Shown here: piece by piece, positions 47,615 to 56,000 of the stretch
How positions within the stretch are numbered: the first letter of the stretch is position 1
Layout of the letters: each line of letters begins with the position of its first letter
Source of the DNA: Pollutimonas sp. M17
GTDB lineage: Bacteria; Pseudomonadota; Gammaproteobacteria; Burkholderiales; Burkholderiaceae_B
NCBI RefSeq assembly: GCF_025836975.1
Contig: NZ_CP107548.1
Coordinates: forward strand, 2,728,001-2,792,000
Length of the DNA stretch: 64,000 nt
Direction of reading: 5' to 3'
Made by a program: the position numbers and the translations under genes
The notes under the pieces: model-generated
The model's database searches: none
The model's input: only the letters and a program-made list of their open reading frames with translations
What the model was told of the DNA's origin: nothing

Positions 47615-48276
47615 TCTTGGCTCTCCCCTTCTTCCGCAACCGACGTGACAGCTTCTGGTTCGTCGTTTGCAGAAGCAACGGCCTTGAACTGCACCAGGCG
47701 CGCCAGCGCAGCCTCGCCCAGCACGTCGGCTATCGCCGGTCGAATGACCACCGCATAGGGTTGGCCTGCCATATCCTCGCCGTCGTCAAGACCGTGGTCC
47801 TCAGACTTCTTGGCGATACCCCAGCGCTTCATGGTTTCCATCAAGGAGTCCAGCTTTCCCTTGGTGGGCAGCTCTTTGCCAGACATTAGGCGATATTTCT
47901 CGGCCAACTCCACGAGGTCGCAGAGCACCTCACCGCCTTCGGTCAGTTGCCCGATGCTGGCCGCTTCGTCGTAAATCGCGCGCAGGACCAGTGCAAAAAC
48001 CGTCTGTGCAATGGAAGCGGTCCCAGCCTTCGCGTGCTTGGGTAGGGCGTAGGCATAGCGCAATTGGCGGTTCACCTGAACATCAATGCCCAGCGGCACC
48101 AGCGCCTGCCGGAATTCACGCTCGTAGCGCTCAATCATCCAATAGGCTGTGCGGCTGTGACGGTCGGCGTAGTAGAGCACCTGCTCAACAGCAAGCCGGT
48201 AAGCCGTCATCTCGAGCTCTTCGCTCGTGTGCTGATCATCACTCCGAGATGCCAGTAATTCCCAGTATTGGCTCAT
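47611..48276 (-). CDS. jetB: Wadjet JetB, MukE-like subunit (DUF4194)
   Basis: A 221-residue kite-type winged-helix protein. RTAYWMIERYEREFRQALVP, then NRQLRYAYALPKHAKAGTAS and QTVFALVLRAIYDEAASIGQ match the DUF4194 family used as JetB. The ATG at 48276 shares one base with the jetA stop, better than a TTG at 48279, and its end overlaps jetC by 4 bases. The C-terminal tail is acidic. It bridges the kleisin and the SMC heads. Confidence 0.9.
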   Translation of the reverse strand: MSQYWELLASRSDDQHTSEELEMTAYRLAVEQVLYYADRHSRTAYWMIERYEREFRQALVPLGIDVQVNRQLRYAYALPKHAKAGTASIAQTVFALVLRAIYDEAASIGQLTEGGEVLCDLVELAEKYRLMSGKELPTKGKLDSLMETMKRWGIAKKSEDHGLDDGEDMAGQPYAVVIRPAIADVLGEAALARLVQFKAVASANDEPEAVTSVAEEGESQE

Positions 48277-49757
48277 CAAGCTTTCTCCGTTGGCGCTTTG
48301 CGCCGCTCAATGGTGAAGGGACGCCCCGCAATGAGCGTCCGGTCGGTGGCGGCGGCGTCCGCCAACGTCACGCGAAACCCCTTCGCCATGGCCGTGGCCG
48401 AGAGCTGCAATCTCCGGCTATCGGAGCTCATGGTCAAACCAAGCCCTGCCAAGGCCTGATAGGCTCGAACGTCGGCGATGGTGCCCAACGCGAGACTGTT
48501 GCTATTCACTTGATCGGCGCCCGCGAGACGGCTAACCACGAACTCTGCGAGCTTGAGTGGCGTCATGCTCCGGGCTTCCCGGGCGCGAAGCATGACGTGG
48601 GCCCTAGCGATCTGAGCATCCGACGGACGCTCGCGTCGCAGACTCGATGGCGGCGCCCGACTGACTGTCTTTCGCGGCTCTGCAAGGCGGTCGCCGCTGA
48701 TCATGTCGCCAGACGGGAATGGATCGCTTACCGCAGGGAGATTTCCCGCTAGGGCAGTGGCGATAGCTTGTTTGACCAAGTGATCCACAGGCCGCAGCGA
48801 ACGCAGCCGGTAGTCAAGATAGGCCAGCGCACGACGGTTGGCGCGACGGATCTCGTCGTCGAGTCGGTCGAGGTATTCGTCGATTCGATTCAGTTCAAGA
48901 AGGCGATGAATGTCCTTTTCGAAGAGGAGCTCCGCTTTGTGGCGATCGCCAGCGCAACGCTTCGTCTCATACCAAGTGATCAACCGCAGCCGGTGGCTTT
49001 CCGTCGAGGACAGTTCCTCCACGGCCCGGATGATTTGTCGGCGGCGCGACAGAGGGTGCTCTTTGGTGCGCAGCTCGCGGTAGTCGCCAATGAACACCTG
49101 CTCGATGTAGTCGCTGAAGAAGCGCCGAACGTACTCGGCCGTGGTGGTCTCACGTGCAAGAGCCTCCATGATGTCGCGGATGTTCGTTCCGGTATTGCGC
49201 ACATGTTCGAGGAGGTGGCGTGCCTGCTCGGAGGTTTCACTCAGCGTATCACCGTCAGCCTTACCTTCGACGACCTGCTGGATGTTAAGGTCGATGGAGC
49301 GGATCTTTCCGGACAGGAATACGGGTCCGGTCTCGGCGAATGACACCAGGATTGTCAGGAACTGGTTGACCGTCGGCCGCATCGTGACGCGCTTCTCGAC
49401 ACCATGTTTCTCCAGGCGAAACCAGCCAGCCTCTTCGAAACGGTGGAAGACCTGGATGGCGCGAATGTTGATGGGGGTTTCCGGTGAGTCGCCATCCTCG
49501 GTTTCCCAGATGTCCTGGGTAAGCAGCTCGTCCTCAATGTCCTGCACGATCTCGCGCACTGAGAAGCCTTGACTGGGTGGCAGAGGAGCATCAGGGCCAA
49601 AGCGTTTCTCGTGCAGACGGCAAAGCAGGGCCCAGTAGCGATGTCGGTTGGCTGAGGCAAGTGGTGCGAAAAGCCGGTCGGGCAATCGCTCAAACAAGAG
49701 TGTTGCCGCCGTCGCACCGGTGCGATGCAGTGCTGGCGTCAGGTGGGAAATAGCCAA
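48276..49757 (-). CDS. jetA: Wadjet JetA, MukF-like kleisin subunit
   Basis: A 493-residue protein beginning with a TTG codon at 49757 behind a strong GGAGG site. The N-terminal winged-helix region (LFERLPDRLFAPLASANRHR, GFSVREIVQDIEDELL) is followed by helical segments (ATTAEYVRRFFSDYIEQVFI is close; then ELRTKEHPLSRRRQIIRAVE) and a C-terminal winged helix (MTPLKLAEFVVSRLAGADQV). It matches the JetA family found with DUF4194 and JetC, rather than the DUF3375 JetA of type I systems, so this may be a non-type-I Wadjet; subtype is inference. Overlaps the WYL gene by 19 bases. Confidence 0.85.
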   Translation of the reverse strand: MAISHLTPALHRTGATAATLLFERLPDRLFAPLASANRHRYWALLCRLHEKRFGPDAPLPPSQGFSVREIVQDIEDELLTQDIWETEDGDSPETPINIRAIQVFHRFEEAGWFRLEKHGVEKRVTMRPTVNQFLTILVSFAETGPVFLSGKIRSIDLNIQQVVEGKADGDTLSETSEQARHLLEHVRNTGTNIRDIMEALARETTTAEYVRRFFSDYIEQVFIGDYRELRTKEHPLSRRRQIIRAVEELSSTESHRLRLITWYETKRCAGDRHKAELLFEKDIHRLLELNRIDEYLDRLDDEIRRANRRALAYLDYRLRSLRPVDHLVKQAIATALAGNLPAVSDPFPSGDMISGDRLAEPRKTVSRAPPSSLRRERPSDAQIARAHVMLRAREARSMTPLKLAEFVVSRLAGADQVNSNSLALGTIADVRAYQALAGLGLTMSSDSRRLQLSATAMAKGFRVTLADAAATDRTLIAGRPFTIERRKAPTEKA

Positions 49758-50608
49758 GGCTTTACCTCCTCAAGGTTGGCTACCGCCAACTGGTAGTCCG
49801 GTGGAAGTTGCTTCTTAACATCAGTCGCCACGCGCGCATCCTGGATGAAGTAGCTCACCAGGGCTCCACGGCACGTTTGCACCCGTGCAGCAGTGTTCCC
49901 GAAGTATTCAAAGCGGATTAGCGACTCCTGCTCGGGCGTCAGGTCCGGGTGAGCAATAAGTCGCACTGGGACGCTGGTTAGCCAGGCCTTGTCGTTCTGT
50001 TCACCTTGGATCGCAGATGCCGATAACAGTTTGGCATTAACAATCCGGCCCAGCGCATAGTCTCGGAAATCCTGTCGAACGTCGCAATAAGCGCGCACAT
50101 GCCAACGGCGGCCAGCTCGAATCAGACTGTGTGGAGAGATAGTCCGTTGATGCGGCTCGGGATGCTGCATGGATCGGTAAGTCAGTTGAATGGCCCGACC
50201 TTGCCGGATCGCCTCGGAAATGATGGCAAAGTGCTGCGGGGACGGTGTCGAGAGATCGGGAAATGCGGCCAAGAGACCGCCTTCGCCTAGGGTGCCCTCG
50301 GTGGCCGCATACGGCATGCCAACGAGCGCCAGGTATTTAGCTAGAGAGGTGGCATCCTCGAATCGTCGAGGATCGGCGATGCGCCAGGCTTTGTATGTTT
50401 CCGGCGTCGCATGGAAGCTTCGAGTCCTTGTGTCCCAGACAAGCCATTCCGGATGCTGCTCACGGAGTTCCCGAATCCAAACGCTGGCCCAGTTGGAACT
50501 GATGCCAAAGAGATCCATCAGCCGTCCACGATTCAAACGCCCCTCCCAGATTAGGAGAAGCTTGAGCATCGTCAGTCGTTGATGTGGTGTATCGCTTTTT
50601 CCAACCAT
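49739..50608 (-). CDS. WYL-domain transcriptional regulator leading the Wadjet operon
   Basis: A 289-residue regulator. An N-terminal winged helix (HQRLTMLKLLLIWEGRLNRG, RLMDLFGISSNWASVWIREL) is followed by a WYL domain at about residues 135-200 (RAIQLTYRSMQHPEPHQRTI, SPHSLIRAGRRWHVRAYCDV with the family Arg-x-Tyr) and a C-terminal WCX-like domain. The layout is that of BrxR/CapW repressors that lead many defence operons. It is the first gene of the operon and overlaps jetA. A palindrome overlaps its promoter. Confidence 0.9.
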   Translation of the reverse strand: MVGKSDTPHQRLTMLKLLLIWEGRLNRGRLMDLFGISSNWASVWIRELREQHPEWLVWDTRTRSFHATPETYKAWRIADPRRFEDATSLAKYLALVGMPYAATEGTLGEGGLLAAFPDLSTPSPQHFAIISEAIRQGRAIQLTYRSMQHPEPHQRTISPHSLIRAGRRWHVRAYCDVRQDFRDYALGRIVNAKLLSASAIQGEQNDKAWLTSVPVRLIAHPDLTPEQESLIRFEYFGNTAARVQTCRGALVSYFIQDARVATDVKKQLPPDYQLAVANLEEVKPWLFPT

Positions 50609-50613
50609 ACCTT

Positions 50614-50648
50614 AAAGAGTATCATACTTTTTTAAGTACTATACGTAA
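50614..50648 (-). promoter_or_regulatory. Promoter and candidate WYL operator of the Wadjet operon
   Basis: Minus-strand -35 TTACGT (50648-50643), 16-base spacer, -10 TATGAT (50626-50621). The near-palindrome AGTAT-C-ATACT at 50618-50628 covers the -10, and a related half-site AAGTACT lies in the spacer. The -10 is only about 13 bases from the start codon, so the leader is very short or absent. Confidence 0.6.
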
Positions 50649-51280
50649 CAGCCCATAGACGCCATAAGCCAGATGCACAAGCCGCTCTGGACATAGTAGG
50701 CAGCGAGCTTGGGAGACACGCCGAACGACTCCAGCGTGACGAAATCCAATAGCGTGCACGAGGAAGCTCAGTCTGCAATCGCTTGATTAGATAACGACTT
50801 AAATTTCTAGCCATTTACGAAACATGCTGCATTTTCTAATCACTCGTCAGAGGAATACAGAATTTTCACGGAGATTCGCATTTTTCTGGAGTTTGGCATC
50901 CAAATTCAACCATGCACTTCGCTGCGGGGCTTGCAATGTCTGACCAGCAAACCTCATATTGTCGGCGGACGGCCGTCGCCAGCAACCGTAATATGGCGCA
51001 CCGATATCATCGCTGATCTCGCTGCTCAGCCACGCTGGATGTTGATGCAGCAAGTGAGTACTTTGTCTCCCCTCCTCCGCGCAGGTTGAAATAGTGCCGA
51101 GCAGAGCCTCAAATCAAAATGAAGGAACGACTGTCAGTAGCCTTGGTGACCCTCAATAGATACTGCGTTCTAGAAATGATGTACTATCTCTTCCGATGGG
51201 TACAGGAATGGGCTCACCAGTCTTTTGAAGAGCAGAAAAGAACCTTGTAAACCAAGGGAATAATTGGACTTTCGTGTTCC
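50649..51280. other. Right flank of the island, no recognisable gene
   Basis: About 630 bases of lower-GC sequence upstream of the Wadjet operon. A 43-codon plus-strand frame at 51119-51250 lacks a ribosome site, and a 68-codon minus-strand frame at 50847-51053 matches nothing I know. It may be decayed mobile DNA, perhaps a lost integrase region. Confidence 0.45.
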
Positions 51281-51300
51281 CGTTTCCCGCTCCAAATTCT
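51281..51300 (+). repeat. Right island boundary (attR-like), tRNA-Gly 3'-end copy
   Basis: Matches 41173-41192 (end of tRNA-Gly including CCA) at 18 of 20 bases. The sequence to its left has no intact T-arm or acceptor partner, so this is not a functional tRNA gene. Confidence 0.75.
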
Positions 51301-51301
51301 T

Positions 51302-51333
51302 AAAAAAGCCCAGACTTCGGTCTGGGCTTTTTT
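51302..51333. terminator. Bidirectional terminator at the island edge
   Basis: A 13-base perfect stem (arms at 51302-51314 and 51321-51333) with loop CTTCGG and T runs on both strands. It is a diverged copy of the tRNA-Gly terminator and probably ends the cobN-like operon on the minus strand. Confidence 0.9.
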
Positions 51334-51425
51334 ATTGAATGGCGGCTTTCCAATCGGCTTCACAGTACGCCGAACGATAACGGCCTATACACAGAAATCC
51401 AGGCCCAGTATCAATCTCGTAGTCT

Positions 51426-51788
51426 CTATTCGTCCGTCGGACGCGACTGGCTATCCGGCACATAAACAATCTCCCCGCTTTGCAGCCGGTAAGCCGTACC
51501 CACACGTTCGCCCTGGCGGTTGCCCGCCTGAGCGTCGCCGGCTACGTATCGGCTGACCACGCCGCCCTGGCGAGTGATGATTTCCATATCGGACTTACCG
51601 GGATTCTTGACCATGGTGAAGTCCTTGGATGTGAGCAGATCGGCCATCTTCAGGTTCGAGACCAGGGCGATCATGAGGGCCAGCGCAAAAACCAGCGCCA
51701 CATCGAATAGATTGATCAGAAATCCCAGCGGATCCATATCATCGCTGTCTGCACCCGTACCGCGCAGTATGGAACGGCGCCGGCTCAT
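51426..51788 (-). CDS. DUF2149 protein, ExbD-like single-span membrane protein
   Basis: A 120-residue protein. A short basic N-terminus (MSRRRSILRG) is followed by one membrane span, PLGFLINLFDVALVFALALM, that contains an Asp, and then a soluble tail (VKNPGKSDMEIITRQGGVVS and onwards). The size, topology and membrane Asp resemble ExbD/TolR, the partner of ExbB/TolQ in proton-driven motors. Its gene overlaps the end of the MotA/TolQ-like gene by 4 bases. DUF2149 genes accompany cobN-like genes in other bacteria. The motor role is inference. Confidence 0.85.
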   Translation of the reverse strand: MSRRRSILRGTGADSDDMDPLGFLINLFDVALVFALALMIALVSNLKMADLLTSKDFTMVKNPGKSDMEIITRQGGVVSRYVAGDAQAGNRQGERVGTAYRLQSGEIVYVPDSQSRPTDE

Positions 51789-52387
51789 GCCTTTTCCCGC
51801 AGTTTGCTGCTCAGGAATTCCAGCAGAGACAGATCATCGAGCGCCCAGCGGCTGGCGCTCTGGTGCAGCAGGAATCCCATCGCGCCGATCACCAGGCCGA
51901 CGACCGTCGTCGCAAAGGCGACCTCCATCTTGCGCGCGAGCAGACTGATGTCGCCCGCGGCCAGGCCCACCAGCGCCGGACCGAGCGGAATCAAGGTGCC
52001 CATGAGTCCCAGCAAGGGCCCGATCCGGGTCATGCTGCGGTATAGCGCCAACTGCCTGTCCGTGCCCAGTTCAAACTCGGTGATCACCCGCTCGTGCCAG
52101 GCCGCGTCGGCGGGCGCCTGCCGCAAGGCGGCCGCTGCGCGTTGCAGCGGCTGGCCGGAGGCCCGCCCATCTTCGAGCGCCTCGATGAGCATACCGATGC
52201 CCGCTTCGGGCAGATGGCCGTCGGAGCCCATGCCGATGCGGCGGCGCCACCGCAACCGATCCGACCAGCGGCCATAGTATCCGCCCGTGGCCAGCAAGCC
52301 GCGCGCGAGCAGATAGAGGATGGCGACCACGACCGGCACCTGCAGGGCGGCGGCAATCCAGGAAAGGGTTTGTATCAACTGTTCCAA
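51785..52387 (-). CDS. MotA/TolQ/ExbB-like proton channel family protein
   Basis: About 200 residues if translation begins with TTG at 52387; no ATG is in frame near the end of the upstream gene, so the start is uncertain. It has an N-terminal span (LSWIAAALQVPVVVAILYLL), a cytoplasmic domain, and two C-terminal spans in the TolQ/ExbB pattern (RSMTRIGPLLGLMGTLIPLG, then VAFATTVVGLVIGAMGFLLH) with the conserved Gly/Thr-rich helices. It should form the stator-like proton channel with the DUF2149 protein. Confidence 0.85.
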   Translation of the reverse strand: MEQLIQTLSWIAAALQVPVVVAILYLLARGLLATGGYYGRWSDRLRWRRRIGMGSDGHLPEAGIGMLIEALEDGRASGQPLQRAAAALRQAPADAAWHERVITEFELGTDRQLALYRSMTRIGPLLGLMGTLIPLGPALVGLAAGDISLLARKMEVAFATTVVGLVIGAMGFLLHQSASRWALDDLSLLEFLSSKLREKA

Positions 52388-52388
52388 T

Positions 52389-53057
52389 TCATCGATTCCA
52401 AGTAGAGCGGCGCTGCCAGAACCAGCCCAGCGCCATGAAGACAAGTACGGCGGCGGCCACAACGCCTAATCGCGCCCACATGGCTGGCATGGGATCCGCA
52501 GGTAGCGCTTGCGCGGGCCTGGCCAGCCAAAGTCCGATGGCCGCCTGCGCGATGTGCAGCACAACTCGCAGCCCCGAGCGCATCAGCCGGTCCGGCAACA
52601 GCCAACGCAGCAGGCAGGCGCTCGATACAAACAAGCCGGCGAATGCCATGGCGCAGATCCATGACACAAGGTCGTAGTCCAGGCCATCGACCGCCAGCAT
52701 GGCCGCCACCTGCCCGAAAAACAGGACGGCCAGCAAGGACGGCGGCGGGCATGCGCCCACGATGCGCCACTTCAGGCCCGCCCCGTCCTGGGCAACGGCC
52801 AGCGCCTGACCGCCAAGGACGAGCGCTTCGAGCAGCAACAGCGCCGACAGATCCAGTCGCCTTTGCGGATCGGACACCCAACTGACCACTTCAGCCAGGC
52901 TGGTTCTGCCGGCCACTTCGCCCGTCATCAGCACGCCTCCGCCCATCGCCACCGCCAGCATCATCAAGCCGCGTGGGCGCAGCGCCGACATCTGTGCCGC
53001 GGCCAGCACCAGGCATACGGCGGCAAGCACGAGCACGAAAAGCTGAACCAGATTCAA
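52389..53057 (-). CDS. Polytopic membrane protein of unknown function in the cobN-like operon
   Basis: About 222 residues with a TTG start at 53057 preceded by GGGAGG and overlapping the cobN stop (TTGA). About seven hydrophobic segments are visible, for example LVQLFVLVLAAVCLVLAAAQ, LLAVLFFGQVAAMLAVDGLD and VVLHIAQAAIGLWLARPAQA. Its sequence does not match a family I recognise. It sits between the CobN-like protein and the MotA/TolQ-like protein, so a coupling or scaffold role in that complex is plausible but unproven. Confidence 0.75.
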   Translation of the reverse strand: MNLVQLFVLVLAAVCLVLAAAQMSALRPRGLMMLAVAMGGGVLMTGEVAGRTSLAEVVSWVSDPQRRLDLSALLLLEALVLGGQALAVAQDGAGLKWRIVGACPPPSLLAVLFFGQVAAMLAVDGLDYDLVSWICAMAFAGLFVSSACLLRWLLPDRLMRSGLRVVLHIAQAAIGLWLARPAQALPADPMPAMWARLGVVAAAVLVFMALGWFWQRRSTWNR

Positions 53058-56000
53058 GCGTCCCTCCCCGCAACGGCGTGGCGCCAACGTACCCAGGCAA
53101 TTACCGCCGCCAGCATCAACAGCAGGCCAAGCACGGCGCTCGCGGGAATGGCCGGCCCCCGCCAGGCGGGCGGGGTTTCCGCGGATTTCGTCTTCGTGAC
53201 GGGGCTTGGTTCCAGGCCTGCGTCCCGCTCCGCTGGCGACTGCCCGGCGGAACCGCCTTCCTTGCTCAAGACCACGCCCTTGTCGATGTCGATCAAGGCG
53301 CCCTCATTGGCCTGCTGCAGGCTGTCCTCGTAGGGCTGGCGCTGCGCGGCCTCGAGCTGCTGTGCAATGAATGCACGCAGTGCCCGGTTATCATTGACGA
53401 ACCCGGTGCCGCTTGCGCCAAAACGCGAGACCAGATCGGCATGCAGGTTCGCCACTGAGCGCAGCACCCGCTCGCCGGGCTGCCAGTACCCCTTGCGCGC
53501 CGTCTCCAGCATTACCGCCGTCATCTCCTGCAAGGCGTAAGGATTGGTTTTCTCGAAGAAGGCATGCAGCCCGAGGTTCTGCGTATCTTGCACGTAGGTC
53601 TGGTAGAGGGCATCCCATAGCGTGGGCCGGATGACCGAAGGCTTCATCACATTCCAGCCATACACATTCCTGAAGGTTTCAGCGAACGTCTCGGCCGAGG
53701 ACGCCCCGCCCTTGGTCATGGCTTCTATATACGCCGGATTGAGCAAGGTGGCACGCGCCTCGACGGCGATCGCGGCGCCCGCTTCGCGCACAATCGGGCG
53801 CGAGGGGTTGCGCAGGTCGCTGAAGTACGCCGCCGGGTCTTTGCCGGTGACTTCGCGCACCGCCAGGTTCAGCCCGCCCATGAACTCGTAGACGTGATCG
53901 AGCGAGATAGGCCCCCAGGTATTGGATTGCAGCGGCTGGATCACCATGTCGGTGCCGGCCAGCGCGGCCTCGAAGACGCCGGGCCGAAAGGCTCCCCACA
54001 GATCTCCTTCGCCAAACGCCGCGCCCATGTTGTTCAGGTAGGTGTGTGCCACCTGCGAGGCGTCCCGCCAGCGGTCTCCTGCCTCGACCATGCCCATGAT
54101 GCCCGTGCCATAGCTGCCATTGACTCCACCGAAAACCCGGACCGAGGCAAAGCGCCGGGCATCCATCGGCGACAGGCCCCGGTCCTTGAGTTCGCGTTCC
54201 ACGGCCCGAACGCCCTGCGCCACCGCGTTGTCCTCATCGCGCGCGCCGGCCGCCAGTGCCACGGCCTGGTTGATCAGGTACAGGCGCGATGCCGCCAGAT
54301 CACGCAACTGGCCCGAGGTCTGCACCACCACATCGATGCGCGGGCGCGCGAGCTCGGCTTGCGGGACCAGGCGCAGGCTGGCGATACGGCCAAAGGGATC
54401 GCGCACCGGCTCCACTCCCAGCAGATAAAGGATTTGCGCAAGCGCCACGCCCTCGGTCTGGATGAAGTCGCCCGCCCATAGCGTGAAGGCCACTTTCCGG
54501 GGCCAGGCGCCATCGTGCCCCGCCCGATGCTCGGCAAGCAACTGGTCGGCCAGGCGCACGCCCACCCGCCAGGCCTGTTCGGAAGGCGTTTTCTCGGCAT
54601 CGATGGAAAACAGATTGCGGCCGGTGGGCAGCGCGTCGGGATTGGCAATCGGATCGCCGCCCGATGAAGGCGGCGTAAACCCGCCGGCCAGCGCATTGTC
54701 CAGCGCGGCAAGCTCGCGCGCGGGGCTGGCCGCAAGCAGCTTCTGATAGCCCGGAATGGCGGCCAGGCGGTCGCGCAAAGTCAGCACTGCTTGCGCAAAC
54801 GCGCGTTCACGCTCTTCACGCCGGGCCAGCTCGTGCTCCAGCTCGTGCTCCAGCTCGCGTTGCATTCCTTCCAACGCAGGCAGTGCTCCCGTCAGACGGG
54901 TTTTCAGGTCTTCCGGCAGCGTCGGCGCTTCGCGCCAAAAGCGGATGGCGGCAAGCGTATCGCGCAGTTGCGCCTCGTCCATGGAGGCCGTCCGCTGGGC
55001 CAGCTGCTGTCCGCTCATGCGTTCAAGCCTGGGCAGTTCGGCCCGCGCACGCTCGGCCAGGGCCTGGCGCTGTTGCCCAGCCTGCTTCTGCGCACGGGCC
55101 AGTATGGCCGGATCGTTCAGCAAGTCCAGCACCTTGGCGCGTGCCGAATCGGCGCGCATGGCCAGCAGCAAGGCCCGCACATCGCTGTCGGTGGCGATAT
55201 CCAGCCCCCGCGCCATCGCCGGAATGGCGCGCGCCACGCTGCGCGCTTTCTCCAGCGCCTGCGGATCGAGCGTGCGCATCGCCTGCTTGAACTTTTTATC
55301 GGACCGCAGCGCCAACAGGAACGCACGCTTTTCCGGATCGGACGCGGCGCGCACCAGGTGGCGCAGCAAGGTGCCATCATCCGTTGCGGCTTGCATGCGC
55401 TGCGATGCGCCATCGGACGAACGCGACGCGCCCAGGTTCATGAAGCCTTTGACAAGATCCTCATCGCTGGGCTTTTGTTGCGCGTGCTCCCAGGCCTGGG
55501 CGCGTCGCAGTTCGGAATCGCTGACAACGCGCGCCAACACCTGTGCGGACTCGGCCCCTGCCGCACTGGCCTGAGTGATCAGCGCATCGGCCCGGCCGCG
55601 ATAGTGCTCGGCCAACCATGCGGCGCTGTCCAGCTGCGCGCGCACGGCCACCCCGCGTGCCACATCGAGCTCGGCCAGCGCCTGGATCAGGGCATCCCGC
55701 CCCATGAGACGCGCCGAGGCGCGCTGGTCGTCCAGCGCATACGCGACGCCCAGCGTATACAGTCCGGCGGTGATCTTGGCATGCTCCAGGGTTTCCACGT
55801 GGTCCGCCAGCTTATGCAATTGATCCACGCTCCAGGCCGCGTCCGCCGGAAAACCCAAGTCCTCGTGCAGCGTGAGGGCTATCGCCTGGCGCTGCGTATC
55901 CTTGGCGTACTCGGCCTTCAGCGCCGGGCTCTCGGCGTGGTCCCAGGCTTGCAGCCGGTCGGCCAGCTGCTTGGCCCCCCCCTGCGCCCCGCCCTCGCGG

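Noticed and set aside
51119-51250. A 43-codon plus-strand frame before the right island boundary
   Set aside because: Lacks a ribosome site and matches nothing recognisable.
41187-51280. Integrase or transposase gene in the Wadjet island
   Set aside because: I read all frames over the flanks and saw no tyrosine- or serine-recombinase motif, nor an insertion sequence.
51271-51294. A second functional tRNA gene
   Set aside because: Only the 3' end is recognisable; no complete acceptor, D or anticodon arm precedes it.
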